A stretch of 62,000 nucleotides of DNA. Origin: Cristatella mucedo (taxonomy: Eukaryota; Bryozoa; Phylactolaemata; Cristatellidae). The position numbers and the translations under genes were made by a program. The notes beneath the pieces were generated by a model that searched no databases, was not told the origin of the DNA, and saw nothing but the letters and a program-made list of their open reading frames with translations. Each line of letters opens with the position of its first letter. Position 1 is the first letter of the stretch. This document shows, one piece after another, positions 33,063-46,732 of this stretch. The stretch is taken from the NCBI GenBank assembly GCA_009760855.2, contig WPIO01000009.1, forward strand, positions 5,042,501 through 5,104,500. Direction: 5' to 3'.

Positions 33063-33786
33063 CAATCTCTTTCCAGGCGCTTTACATTTGCTGCAAAGGG
33101 AAGCGCGATTGAATGGTGAGTAATATCGTGCTTGATAAACAACATGAATAACATGGTTAGGGATGACATGCACAGCTTCAGCATGCAAGTGTGATTAGTG
33201 GCAGCATGCACGGTGTCAGCACGCATAAGCACACGAAGGATGAAACGCAGGGACCCACTAATGCTGTCCTAAATTGGTGTGTTTTTAAGTTCTTTTAAAT
33301 GTGGTCAGGTCAGAGGGTGTTCTGACGCCAGTCGGGAGGGAGTTCCTGGCTCTGGGAGCATACGAACTAAATGCACGGTCTCCAAAGGACTTGAGGTGTG
33401 TACGAGGTAGGGGTAAACTGTTGGATTCCGAAAAGCGGGCGGTACGATGCTTGGCCTGATGGGGTGGTATATCTGAGAGATAGGCTGGAGCCATAGAATG
33501 AAGGGACCTAAAAGTGAGCGACATAACCTTGAAGTCAATCCGTTGCTTGACTGGTAGCCAGTGCAGGTCGGCGAGAAGTGATGTGATGTGGCAACTGCGA
33601 CGCTCACGACAGACAAGCCTAGCTGCGGAGTTTTGCACCATCTGCAATCGCCTGATTGCACATGCCGGTAGGCCAGCAAGCAGTGAGTTACAGAAATCAA
33701 GACGGGATGTTACAAATGCATGGACCAACTTAGACGCGGTATCCTTTTCTAAACAAGCCCAAATTTTAGCAATATTATGTAGCTAA
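33063..33786 (-). mobile_element. LINE-A copy 6, truncated at both ends
   Basis: Lacks the terminal ~50 bp and A/T tail and starts inside the 3' hairpin region (AATCTCTTTCCAGGCGC). On the minus strand it covers [20 protein letters not shown] to GVRTPSDLTTFKRT in one open frame of 147 residues, then a shift. The 5' break is near 33786. Confidence 0.88.
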
Positions 33787-34817
33787 TAGGACTATATTGT
33801 AGCAGCAGGAGCAGTAGCGTACGACTCACTTGAAAGCCCAGAGCGCGAGAGACTAATTGGTGCATCACGACTTGCTCTGTTTATGCCGCCCAGCCACGGA
33901 TTGGGAAATAACAGGTTCCTTATCGTTACAGTTTAGCTATCGTAAAAAATATCTACTGGCTGACAATCTATCTGATTTAGGCTCCCAAATTTCAATAAGA
34001 ATAAGCTGCAGCACGAATCGAATCAGCAATCGACGAAATGCACACCGCAGAGATGACCTCGACCTCGTCTGATCTCGGCGGCGGAAGCAGCGGCGGCAGC
34101 AGCAGTAGCAGCAGCAGCAGCAGCTTAGTAGCTCTCCCTGATAGAGTGGCGAGCGTAGCAAACCAATGCGAACCAATGGCATCCTCTGCGTAACCTAGGT
34201 GATGAGCAAAGCGACGCTCTGCGCGCGCGCGCGCATTGCCGCGTTTCCACGGCACTGCACTTCGAGACCGCTGCAGCGGCTAATAGGGAAGAAAAGCAGC
34301 AGGGAAAGCAGCGTAAACACGTCAATCCGAATCGCAGTGTGGGTGTGCAGCCTAGCCGTGTCCACATTCAGGTCACCGATCGAGTCAGGAGAGCCATTAA
34401 ATAGCCCAACCGGCTGCAATCTAGAGTGTCCCTTCCTCCCTCCGTCTCATCTCTTAAATGTGAAGCATAGACAGTCGATGCTGGCGCTGAGGATTGCGGC
34501 TCATTGAGCGGCGCGCAGCCACATTTCAGTCTAGCGCTGAACGATCGCACACCGGCTGCCCGCTTGCTCCGCGATTTCCAGTGATCAACTGCGATCAGCC
34601 AATTTGTGGTCATCTCGGTAAATTGCTGCAACCGTCAGCAGCCTCGCGTATGCAGTGCGCATAAGATGTCACTGACTTACTCAGCTTGTGGCGGGGTGGA
34701 AAGGCTCATACGCCGCTCAACCGTGTGCCGGCCGTCGTGCGGGATGGTCAGCGTGCCTCCATGTTTGTTTGTTTTTCTGGCGGCCGTTGCAGCCAGCCTG
34801 CGTCTCTGTCTTACTGC

Positions 34818-34818
<1 letters not shown>
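33787..34818. other. Spacer upstream of the ankyrin gene
   Basis: Contains a (GCA)n-like stretch at 34085-34125, a CG-dinucleotide run at 34216-34232 and the short repeat at 34365. No gene recognised. Confidence 0.4.
34365..34426 (+). repeat. Short dispersed repeat, copy 2
   Basis: CATTCAGG-x-CACCGATCGAGTCAGG-x-GCCATTAAATAGC, then GGCTGCAATCTAGAG. It pairs with 31846-31908. The TTAAATAG core resembles a TATA-type element, but no transcript start is shown. Confidence 0.5.

Positions 34819-34907
<89 letters not shown>
34819..34907. repeat. (CT)n microsatellite
   Basis: Pure CT run of about 89 bp, roughly 300 bp upstream of the ankyrin gene start. GA/CT tracts near promoters often act as GAGA-type or nucleosome-free elements, but that is only a possibility here. 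Confidence 0.97.
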
Positions 34908-34908
<1 letters not shown>

Positions 34909-35209
34909 GCCCCCTTCGGTTCTTCCATTTTCTTTCGCCGACGTGGCGCAGTGCTTTCCGCGACCGGAGTCTTTCAGGCTGGAGTCGGTCGGTCGAGTGA
35001 CGACGCTGCTGCTCCGGGCCGGCGCACTGCCGGGCCGGCGCTCGGGCTCGCGTTCGGCGCGCTGCCGCCGACGAAGGCTTCAGTGCGCAGCCGCGCCTAG
35101 AAACCCGATCTATACGCAGCTGTCGGCCGGGGGCCGCGGCTAAAAATGAATGTCTGCGAGGCACGGCATCGCCCCGCTCGGCGGCCCTGCGGCCAGAGGT
35201 GCAACTGTA

Positions 35210-35376
35210 ATGGCTTCTAAGACCTTTCATGTCGGGCCATTGTCGTACGCCGCGAGCACTCAGTGCCTACTGTTAGCCGCGGCGTCTCGATTACGGGACG
35301 TCGATGTAAGCAAAACACAAGGTCGACCGGCGAACCAATCGCCGCAAACCCCGGCTCACAATGCCCCGCCACCACC

Positions 35377-35438
<62 letters not shown>

Positions 35439-35796
35439 TGCTGCCCGGCCGCAGACCGGCTGGCCGCGCTCGCGCTGGGCAGCCGCAGACGACTCTGAGC
35501 CGACGACGCCGCCGCCCGCAGACGGCCGCAGCCCCGAGCGACGCCGAAGACGCGCGCGCGAGCATGCGGGTCGAGGCGTCCGCCGCGCGCCGCGCGGCGA
35601 GGCCGGCGTCCGCGCCGGCGCGGGTGACCGAAGCGGCGGCGGCAAGCGAGAGACGCTCCGAAGCGGACGCCGCCGACAGGATAGCGATCGTCAAGTCCAA
35701 CTCCCTCGTCGTGGACCACTACTCGGGTACGTTCGGCAGCTCGCGCGCGGCACTAAACACTTCCCCCGGCGGACACGTGCGCGCCCAGCGCGGGCT

Positions 35797-35871
<75 letters not shown>

Positions 35872-36419
35872 GCCCGCGCCGCGGCGCGACCGCTGCGCGT
35901 TCGACGCTGGGAGGAGGGGCAGCTTCGACGCCGATTCGCCGCCGCCGCCCTTCTGCCCGTCGTCGGCCGCCGGTGGCGAGGGCGCGCGTCATGGACCTAG
36001 CGCCGCCGCGGGTTCCGATCGGAATGGCCGACGCGCGCCGCCGCGCTGGGCAGATGCAGAAGCCCCCCACCCCTCCGCCCGCCGCGAGCTCGCGAGAGCG
36101 ATGGCGGGAAGAGCGGAGGGAGGCGCGGCTCTGACGACAAACTCGTCCTTGCCCCGACCGCGAATCGTCCGCGTCGCCGCTCTGCCAGCTGACGAAATCC
36201 CATCTGCGAGATCCGCGCTCTCGCCGACGACGACTGGCTCCTCGTCGCCGGTCGTTCTGCGAGCTCGAGGGGTGACGGCTGGCGCGCGAGACGCGAGTCG
36301 CGGCCTTCGTCTGGCGCCGACTCGCTACTGCCGTCCGTCGAGAAAGCGAGCGCGGCGGCGACCGACGCCGGCTGCCGGATGCGTCGAACTGAGCAAGATC
36401 TCGGTCGAAAAATCAATCA
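35210..36419 (+). CDS. Predicted 5' exon of the ankyrin-repeat gene
   Basis: The frame opens at 35150, right after an in-frame TGA. The ATG at 35210 (G at -3, G at +4) has a much better context than the one at 35150, so it is preferred. The exon encodes a low-complexity, probably disordered segment: a proline run of about 25 residues (35371-35440), basic patches, IAIVKSNSLVVDHYSGTFG, a GSGGSGGSG stretch from eight 9-bp units (35793-35871), and ends CVELSKISVEKSI. A strong donor (CA|GTAAGAG) starts at 36420 and leaves a single base of a split codon. That fits the two bases before the frame at 39371. Other donor-like sites (GTAAGC at 35306, GTACGT at 35727) mean more introns are possible. The role of this region is unknown. 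Confidence 0.5.
35367..35440. repeat. (CCG)n trinucleotide run
   Basis: CCACCACCGCCGCC... giving polyproline in the exon frame, poly-Arg or poly-Ala/Gly in others. Confidence 0.95.
35793..35871. repeat. 9-bp tandem repeat GGCTCCGGC, about 8 units
   Basis: A perfect array encoding a (GSG)n linker in the exon frame. The period of nine keeps all frames open. Confidence 0.95.
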
Positions 36420-36993
36420 GTAAGAGCGCTATATTACTATGGTTACAATGACGCACCGGCCTCACGCCGCATTAGCGAGTGAACGCAGACTGAAAAGGTT
36501 GCATGCATGCAAACTATTCGGCGATTGTGGCGTGCGTAATTTCAGCACTCGGCGAGTAATGCGCGCGGAGAAAGCCTTCGCTACAACGGAAAGTTGAATT
36601 TTTAGTGTACTATAAGCGGCAATTAAAGAGCTGTCGCAACGTCAGCTGTCTGACAGGTTCCAAGCTCTGGGTTTTTGGTAGCTTAAGACAATGCCACAAG
36701 AAATGTGAGGCGCAGCTAAATGGAGCAGAAGGAGAAGAGCGGGTGGTAAGAGGTGAGAGTTGACAGGTGACCGTTGAGAGGTAAGAGGTGATACCCCACA
36801 AGTAAGTAGTACGTCACATTTTAGTGAAGTATTAGTATTTGTATATATATATACGATGAGTAAATAGTTTCGACGGGTAAGCCAGAGTATGAGAACAAAG
36901 AGACGCAGGAGCAGAACCGAAATTTTCACGCTCTCTCTCTCTCTCTCTCCAAGAAATCTCCAAGAGTAGCAATGGCTCCTCCTAGGCGGCTAC

Positions 36994-37006
36994 GTTGCCC
37001 AGCAAC
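36994..37006. promoter_or_regulatory. RFX X-box match
   Basis: GTTGCC-C-AGCAAC matches the consensus with a 1-nt spacer. It lies in the predicted intron, about 2.4 kb before the ankyrin exon. Confidence 0.4.
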
Positions 37007-38570
37007 TTACTCACTGGACGGAGACCGACCGCTCACTCCGCTCCTCCTCGACCGCTAGTTTTCTACGCTCGCGCAGTGCAGTACGAATGCATCTCTCTCA
37101 GCTGCAGTGCAGCGTTCAAAATGTTGGCATCTTGCAAGGCGCTTAGATTCTGAGCCTGCGACGCAGAAAGTTTAAGCCTCGGCGTCCGGCCAGCTCCCTG
37201 GACACGCGCAGGCGGACCGGTACCGAGTACGACTGCCTACACGTCGGCCGATTCAGCAGCTTAGGTATACGACGGCTTTGTATACGACGGCTGGGGAAGA
37301 GCCTTGACGGCTCTCGCTCCCGCTTGCCGGGGGCAATACAAAATGGCCCCCGGCGCCACTCAAAACCAGGACCCGGGTCGAAATGTGCTCGACGTGCCCA
37401 GCGACGGCGCGCCCGCATTGCGGGATTCTCGCCTTTGCTTTGCCTCACTCTGACTTCGGAGCGTGGGAGGCACGCAAAGCCAGCGCTCGGTCGCTCGTAG
37501 CGAGCTGCTCCGATGCACCGTGCGGCGACAGGAAGCGATCGCACGCCTCGACGAATGCGTCGGCGCGGCGCGTCGCGATCCAGCGCCGCGCCGCGCCGCG
37601 CCCCCTGAGCGCCATCGCCGCACCGCCCGCTTGCAATATTTTCAGGCGGCTGCTGCCTGGCGTGCGCGAAGCTGCGATTGAACCGCGAACTTCCGCGCGC
37701 GCCCCGCGTTCGCCGGCCAACGCGCGCGTATGCTGCGGCCACGTGGCGGCGGCGCTTCGCCAGCACGCCCCTCGCGGCGCCGGCGTTGGCCTCTCGAGTG
37801 CCTGCCGGCGCTTGCTAGCTGGCGCTAATTAGAGACGCCGCTGCCGCCAACGCGACAGCGGTAGTCGCGACCTGCGCAGCCGTCTGCCTGGGGCTAGTGC
37901 GCAGTCTCCTGCTCCGCTAGGCGAAATAAATTGGAGCTCCGGCTCGCCGTCCGCACCGAGCGCGACGAGCAAGCTACGCGCTGCTGCCGCGGCCGAGACG
38001 GGAGGCGTTTCGAAGCAGCGCGCGCCGCACCGCCGCTGGCGCTCTCGGCGTTCGGCATAGGCGAAGTGAGCCAGAATCCCCGGCCACCCACCCGCGCGCG
38101 GCGCTAGCGAGCGCGAAACTCTGCTTCGCTTTGGAGAACTCCGGCGGCGGCGGCCGCGGCGGCGGGCGCTCGCGGAATGCCGACGGCACGCGGGGCGGGC
38201 TAGCCGCGTTGGCGGCAACGGGCCGACGCTGCCGCTGCCGCGTGCGTCGCCGCGTGCGCCGCCGCGGCCGGTAGAATGGAGAGGCCACTTGAATGCCACC
38301 GCGCACAGACGCTGGCTCTAGAGAGGTACTTAGTGCGGAAACGTACGACCAGTCGAGCGAGTCAACAACCCCCGCGGCGGCGGCGGCGGCGGGCGCGGCG
38401 GCGGGCGCGGCGGCGGCCGCGCTCCGTTTGGCGGCCACGATCCTGAAATCGGTACCGCTTCGGCAGCAACCGCCGAAGCGACGCGTCGGTCGAGCCCGCA
38501 GCGCCGAAAGCATTAGCGCGGCCGAACGCGTCGGCTTCGGATGCTGTCGCTAGCCGGCGGCCGACAGCCG

Positions 38571-38633
38571 CACGAAGAGCCTTCTCGCGGTGGCGGAGCA
38601 GCGCGCGGCGCCGCCGCGAAAAGGCTCTTCGTG
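38571..38633. repeat. Hairpin, 25-bp arms, 13-nt loop
   Basis: Left arm 38571-38595 (CACGAAGAGCCTTCTCGCGG...) and right arm 38609-38633 pair with one mismatch and one G-U (in RNA). It lies in the predicted intron of the ankyrin gene, so it would be transcribed. The size is near that of a miRNA precursor, but the extreme GC content and the lack of a longer lower stem make that uncertain. Confidence 0.8.
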
Positions 38634-39368
38634 AGCGCCGCCGCGGGAGCGCTCCGTCTGAGCGCCAGGCCAAGTGCCGCCGCCGCCGCTTGTTTGTCTT
38701 GCGCGCCTACGCGTCAAAAGGTTAGCAGCCCCCATTTCCGATCTGCTTCGGCGTCGGCATGAAAAAAAACACAGCAACTCGCTGGCCAGCCGGCGGCGCC
38801 GTAGGAAGCCCGCACCGGAAACCGTCGCTGCCAAACCGGCGCTACGAGCTGCGCCCGACACGGCGAGCCCGCTAGGAGGCGCTCGGACCGACGCGCGAGT
38901 TCGTCCGAGCTCAGCTGCTGTCGCCCCTGAGAAAGACGAGCAGTCAATCTCCACCAATCTCCATCGATCTCCTACCCGTCACCTCCGCCACCGCCGCCGC
39001 CGCCGCGTCTACGGCGCAGTGGAAGTCAGCTTCCGAGCGCCGCGCGGATCTCGCGCTCGCCTGGTCCTCGCCGCAGCTCTGCGCGTGCGCCGCGCCCTTT
39101 CGCCGCCTGCGCGCCGCACCTAGCACTCGTCCGTGGCCGCAGAGGCCTACGGGAATGAGGGCGACCGTTGGCGCAGCGCAGAAAGAGCGCTCACTCTGAG
39201 CTTAACTGCCCGGCGCAGCGACGCGCGGCAAGCGCGGCGCAGCGGTGCAATTTGACGCGAGCGTAAGCTGAGGTTGCGCCGGCGGTCGGCGCTCGCGGTC
39301 GAAGCCTTTCGAGGAGCGTCGCGGCGTCGGGTGGCGCTGACCGGCCGCTCTGCTTCGTTCTCTTCAAG

Positions 39369-40831
39369 CGCGCTTGCACGACGCCATGCTCGCCGGCCGC
39401 AGTCGGCAGTTCCGGATGCTGGTGAGCGTCGGAGCCGTGAACCTGGACGCCGTGTCCGACGAGCGCGGCCTCACGCCGCTCATGCTCTGCGCGTACCTTC
39501 GCAGCGCCGGGAGCGGCGGCGGCGGCCGCGCGGACGACGATCGGCTGGCGCTGCACATGAGGCGGCAGCTGCTGCGCTGCGGTGCGCGCGCGTCCAAGGC
39601 GGACGCGCGCGGCCGCACGGCGCTGCACCACGACGTGCTGCAGCGGCGGCTCGAGCTTGCCGACGCTCTCCTGTCGCTGTCGCCCGCCGACGAGAGCGCC
39701 GCGCTGCTGTGCGCGCAGGACCGCGACGGCGCCACCGCCCTGCACCTCGCCGTCGCCGCCGGCGACTCGGCGCTGGTCGGCCTGCTCGTCGGCGAGATGT
39801 CGCGCCACAGGGTCGTCGTCGCGCGGAAGTCGGTGGACGCGCGCGATCGCCGCGGCTTCACGCCGCTTCTGCTCGCCTGCCGCGCCGGCGACCTGAGCAC
39901 CGCGCGATGCCTCGCCGCCGCGCCGCTGCGTGCCAGCTCGCTGCTCGCCGACCCGGCGACCGGCATGGACGGTCGCGGCTGGCTGTCGCGAACCGCGCTC
40001 ATACCCGGCAGCCTCGACCCGTTCGTCTGTCCCGAGCCCGAGCTGTGCGCTCTGCGGCCGCGTCGGCCGCCGCCGTCGCCGCCGCCCTGCGCCTACGAGC
40101 GGCACGCGTGGCGGCCGACGTCGGCGGCGGCATCGCGGACGCTCGGCGAGGCGCCGGCCGACGCGCCGCCGCAAACCGCGGCCGCCGCGGAGCAGCAGCA
40201 GCGCGCACCGTCGTCGTCGGACGCCGGCGGTCGGCGGCCGGCCAAGGACGTTGCCGGCACGCCGCCCACGTGCAAGCAGACGCTCTTATCGCTCTACAAG
40301 ATGCTTGAATCTCAGTACGGCATCTTGCCACCGGCCCGTCCACCGCAACCTCCGGACGACGTCGACGGCGAAGCCGCAGCGGCGGCCGCTGCTGCCGCCG
40401 CGGCAGCTGCGGCCGAGGCCGAACGGAAGGCGAGCGGCAAGAAGGCGCCGCTGCGCCGGCGCCAGACCGCGTTCGTGCTCACTCCGGCGCAGCCCAAGGT
40501 GGTGAGCGACAAGTGGCACGTAGGCCCCGGCGGCGGGGCGACGGCGGCGGCGGTGGACAGCGCCGTCGACGAGCCGAGCGACGCCGCCGCGAAGAAGCGA
40601 CAGTCCGCCGCCGTCGGCGACGCTCACTCGCCCGACGCGGCGCTGTCCGCGCGCGGGAGGCGGCGCACCTCGGCGGCGCTGCTGCAGGCAGCGCAGCGAG
40701 CTCGCTGCGCGCCTGAGGACGAGAGCGCCGAGTGCGCGGCGGCGGCGGCCAGCAAGACCGGGACGCCGGCGGCGGCGGCGGCGACCAACTGTTCGAACGC
40801 TTTCGAAGCCAAGCGCAAGCCATCCGACTGA
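39369..40831 (+). CDS. Ankyrin-repeat protein, 3' exon with stop
   Basis: The exon begins after CTTCGTTCTCTTCAAG; its first codons read (T)-R-LHDAMLAGRSRQFRMLV, the classic first helix of an ankyrin repeat, so an ATG start inside it would cut the fold. Counting from the L codon at 39374, five repeats lie at about 1-28, 29-77 (with a Gly/Asp-rich insert), 78-115 (GRTALHHDVLQ), 116-157 (GATALHLAVAAG) and 158-190 (GFTPLLLACRAG). A long disordered tail follows with LLSLYKMLESQYGILPP (about 302-318), a poly-Ala run (334-350) and QTAFVLTPAQPKVVSDKWHV. The stop is TGA at 40829. The architecture (few ankyrin repeats plus long disordered tail) suggests a protein-binding scaffold, perhaps ANKRD34-like; that is only an architectural comparison. 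Cellular role unknown. Confidence 0.8.
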
Positions 40832-40987
40832 CGCTACGAAAGCGTCGCCGTGAGCGAGCGAAAGCCGCCGCCGCCGACGCGTTAGGACGCCGACCGGACC
40901 GGCGGGCGCGTGCACGCGGGCTGCGCGACGCACTTCGGCACAGAGCGGCGGCCTGCGACTGCGCGCGCCATCGGCCGCTCTACAAAA

Positions 40988-40993
40988 AATAAA
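40988..40993 (+). terminator. AATAAA polyadenylation signal of the ankyrin gene
   Basis: An exact hexamer in AAAAAATAAAAG, 157 nt after the stop codon, and the only one near. Confidence 0.6.
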
Positions 40994-40999
40994 AGTGGA

Positions 41000-42090
41000 A
41001 AGAGGCGCGCTATGGCTGCGCCGCCCACAATCGTGGCGTCGGGGGAGCAATCGGAAGTCGGCGATTGAGCGACTGCCGATCTCATTTCCTCTGCTGCAAA
41101 TGCGCGCCCCACGGCGGTCGCCGCCAGACAATGCGACGGCGATTGAGAGCGGCGCGTGAGACTGCGCGCTCAATCGCTTGACCCGAGCGAAGCGACCTTA
41201 GCGAAGCTTAGAAGTCGGCCTCGGCGGCGGGAGCTGATAGTTGAGGAGTGACCTCGCGTTCGAGTGTGCAGTGCACTTTAATCTAGCCATGTGTAGGATT
41301 GTCTTAGCGTATATCTGACAATTGAGAAACATTGGTATCTGCGTATTTGAATGTGCTGTTCATATGTTCCTCAAAATTGTTAAAGCCCTCAGGCCAGTTT
41401 GGAATAGTGCATGCACCCATCTTTAGGATGGGGAAAGCGACACGTCAGGCTAGATAAATAGAAAAAAATATCAGCTAGACTCCGATCACCCCAGGGATTA
41501 TTAGAGGCACCTATATTACAGTCCGGCGGAACCGGATATCGCTAGGCGTGCTCCGACGAATGGCCATCGGCTCCTGCAGCGGCCGCACTTGGAGATATTC
41601 TAGCGGTAGAGACGGCGCTCGCAGCGTGCAGCCCTGCGGCTCACGCGGCGCTCGAAGCTGGAGAAGCGAAGACCCTTAGTGCGCGACGCGGACAAACACA
41701 CCGACAGTACCGTACAATAGCGCTCGCCAGCGGCATCTGCCCAAATGCGCCCTCAAGCGGCATCTTTCCTAACGTCCTGCACTGTAAATGTAGCACTCCA
41801 CGCGGTACCTACATTGTAGCGATTACCTTAATTCGCTAAAAAGCAACTCGGGTCATTGCATACGACATATCCGGCTTCACAGACTGTACTATAGGAACCT
41901 TTAATGATCGCTAGGGCGGTCGGAATCTAGCAGGTATTCTATCTACCCTGTATCCGTCCATTCATCTAGCTCCTAACTCGTCGGTGTCCCCGTCCTAAAG
42001 ACGGGCTCCCGCACTATTCCGAACTGGCTTAATTTCGTTAATAGTTTCGCATGAACTCATGAATACCCCACACATGATACATAGATACCC
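41000..42090. other. Spacer downstream of the ankyrin gene
   Basis: 41000-41250 stays CpG-rich; 41250-42090 is ordinary DNA without recognised features. Confidence 0.35.
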
Positions 42091-42128
42091 GTGTGTGCGT
42101 GTGCGCGCGCGCGTGCGTGCGTGCGTGC

Positions 42129-42175
<47 letters not shown>
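42091..42175. repeat. (GT)n microsatellite
   Basis: GTGTGCGTGTGCGCGCG leading into a pure GT run of about 40 bp. Confidence 0.95.
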
Positions 42176-42177
<2 letters not shown>

Positions 42178-44100
42178 ACCCATCCCCTACAAACTTAGGT
42201 GATGCACTTCATAATGTATCAAATCTTTGTTCTCGCGATTGTAAGATAAGGCAATCCTCCACATTGCTAGATTGAGCTCCACTGGTTTCTTGGGCTACAA
42301 CGATAGAATAATAAGCTGTACAGTTATATTCAATGCCGTGCTTTCAATCATCGGAACCCATCGTTTGAACCTTCTACTACGACTACACTGCTGCAAGGCA
42401 AGTACACAGTAGCTTGACGCTCGATCTACTCTCTCGGCAGGATCATGCTTCCCTGCAGCCGCCAAAAGTCAACGGCGTGTAAAAATGGATTTTCCTTGGC
42501 TGCGGCTGGACTTGCAGCAATGTCCTCGCAGGGCGGCGATTTTTAACTTTGAGTCACATCGCTCCCAGAGGCGGACGGAGCGCAGCTTCCACCACGAAGC
42601 CACCACCGGATGGATTGCAGTCTATTGTAAACTGGCTTTTCTGCTGATACTCTCCGGCTCTTTTTGATCCAAAGATCATCGAGTAATTTTTTGCTAGACT
42701 TCTGGCATAGCAGGAAAGGATAATTCCTGATTAAATACACCACACTAGCATTTACGGCTTTGCTGAGCTACAGGAAAGAGATATATTCGGACGTCACTAT
42801 TGACCCAGTCTTCTCTGTGTTTTTAAAAGTACGGCAAATCTCTGCAATCTCTCACTGCCAGCAGGGCTAACGCAGGCCTAGCATTACCTGCAGAAATTCT
42901 GGGCGTGGAAATAATGCTCCGCCACGCCCACGCCGCAGTTCGACAGGCCTACGCGACGAGGCTTTCCACCATAAAGCTGTAACTCACGGAAGCGGCGCCC
43001 ACGCGAGAGAACGCCGACGAAAAAGCGCCGGGTCCCCTTTAAGTACTGCTTAAAGAATAACCGAAGACTCCAACTGGCTCGGAGCGAATGCTGACCAGCG
43101 AGAGAAGTCCACGCGCGTCCGGCTCGGCAGTAAGAATTACGCCCCCCCCCCGCCCGGCGGCTTGACCTTGAACAACTCTTACGTCCGGACGCACCGCTGG
43201 GTGCGAGCGGCTAATGCTCCTGCACGTGCACGTGGCGATTTGTAAAAGCTCGTTCGCTCAGAACGAGCTCGTCTCAGCCTGCGGCGGCGGCGACAGGATA
43301 GGGCTCGTTCAGCCGTAGTGCCGTTGCGCCAAATCTCTGGCCACAGCGGGACGGTAGATTGCACGACTTCCTAGGCGACTACGACCTTTACCACCTGCTT
43401 AACGACAGCTAAAATGGCCCAGCAGGTGGCAGCCCTCTGACGGCGATGTAAAGGTGAAGTGACCGGACCTGTTGCGTAGCGACGGGGGCGCGTCGCTTCA
43501 TGACGAGCGTTTAAAAAGCATGTTCTGTTAGAGCCGAGCAGGAGGAGGGCGGCTGAGCAGCTGAGCCTGCTCTGCTGCAGCAGGAAGTTGAACCAGCGAG
43601 CGTCGCCTTTCGGGCGACTCGGTTAACGCATTCGCGAAGAGCTCACGCCTGCACGGTCTAATCGGGGTTTCCAGGGCCCCGCCGCCGCACCCGGTACCCT
43701 AGGCAAACGAGGGTGCTAAGCTGGCACTTGGCAACGATTCGGAAAGTACGAACAGGTCGCAGGTGAACGAGCCATCGGTCCGATCTTAATACGTCCGCAG
43801 CCTGTCGGTCGAGATTGGCTCATATCTCTCTCAAACGAGAGCGTAGCTAAGCGATCAGCAAAAGGCGACATTAGAGAGATGGTAGCCGGAGGTGGCGGTG
43901 GCGTAGGAGCTTGGGCGCGAGATGGCGGCGCGACGAAGAACCAAGCCCCCCCCTCCACAAGCGAGTTGTGGTGTTGACGAAGGCGGCTGTATTGCATTGT
44001 ACGAAGGCAACGCAAGCGTGCGAGCGTACATACGAATGTAGCGGTAGTAGCCGTCGCGTAAACAACCCCAGAGAGCCGGTAGATAAGAGAGTAAGGGAAA
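42176..44100. other. Spacer, partly GC-rich
   Basis: Includes a C-run at 43142-43151, a double CACGTG-type element (TGCACGTGCACGTGG, 43221-43235) and a 9-bp-arm hairpin at 43247-43269. No protein or RNA gene recognised. Confidence 0.35.

Positions 44101-45964
<1,864 letters not shown>

Positions 45965-46014
<50 letters not shown>
45965..46014. repeat. (CTG)n, about 16 units
   Basis: Pure run TGCTGC... in a region without an assigned gene. Confidence 0.97.
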
Positions 46015-46577
46015 AGGGACCGGCTTCGAAGTCTGCCTTCTCGAGGAGGACAGCCAAAATTTTCTTAAACGGCCCCACGGACCTAGGCGGTGTGAATTTT
46101 TTTTATATGAAATACAGTATGAAATATGCAAGCATGTTTTTCAGCTGGAGCCAGGTGCAGTTCAATTACGACACGGTATTACGACAGATTACGAAGGAGT
46201 GTCGTTCAGAAGTCCTTTAGCCAATCGGCTTCGTGTCCAGTACTTGTGATTAAGTCGTGTGCTAAGATCCTTATTTGTATCGACTGTCATGCCATAAGCA
46301 ACGTTAGTATAACGGAGACACTAGATAAGCTGCACAATCCCAGATAAGTCTAGAGGCTAGACATATTATCTGGCTACTATCAGATTTAGGCAAATTCACG
46401 GCATTCGATGGAACACTGCCTTTGCCAGGCTGTCTAGCCGGTACGAGTACTGTCGGAAGAAAATGGCTGAAGTATAGCTCCTGGCACTTCCAAGTGACTA
46501 GCAAAAGATCTCATGAAGGTGGTCGACAGAGAGCACGAGGGCGTAGCAACGCTTGGAAGACCACCTCGATAAAAAAA
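46015..46577. other. Spacer
   Basis: No recognised feature; short frames only. Confidence 0.35.
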
Positions 46578-46732
46578 ATATTAGCTAATTTTGAACAGTC
46601 TCATTTGTATTGAATAGCCTTAACGGCCACAGGAACCGCTAGGAAATGGCAATAAAGGATCGCCCACAGCAGGACTCGAACCCGCAACCTTAGTCGTGAA
46701 GAGTGAGCACATTACCTCCTTGCTATCAAGGT
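46578..46732 (-). mobile_element. SINE1 copy
   Basis: 3' end TAGCTAATTTTGAACAGTCTC, AATAGCCTTAACGGCCAC, GGCAATAAAGGATCGCCCAC, AGCAGGACTCGAACCCGC (B-box strand), TAGTCGTGAAGAGTGAGCAC (head). Confidence 0.9.

Larger units (their letters stand above)
36420..39368 (+). other. Predicted intron 1 of the ankyrin gene
   Basis: Bounded by GTAAGAG at 36420 and a pyrimidine-rich acceptor ending TTCAAG at 39368. It is about 2.9 kb, with an AT-richer first part containing a CT run (36932-36951) and an RFX X-box match (36994). A long CpG-rich second part (37140-39340) follows, with many long but unrecognised frames on both strands and a strong hairpin (38571-38633). The CpG-rich part might hide an alternative promoter or small exons. 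Confidence 0.5.

Noticed and set aside
37143-39123. Several 150-200 residue frames in the CpG-rich part of the intron
   Set aside because: They overlap on both strands, are Arg/Ala/Pro-rich, and show no family feature or convincing splice sites; stops are rare there because of GC content.
43247-43269. Hairpin with 9-bp arms
   Set aside because: Short enough to be expected by chance in a window this long; noted in the spacer entry only.
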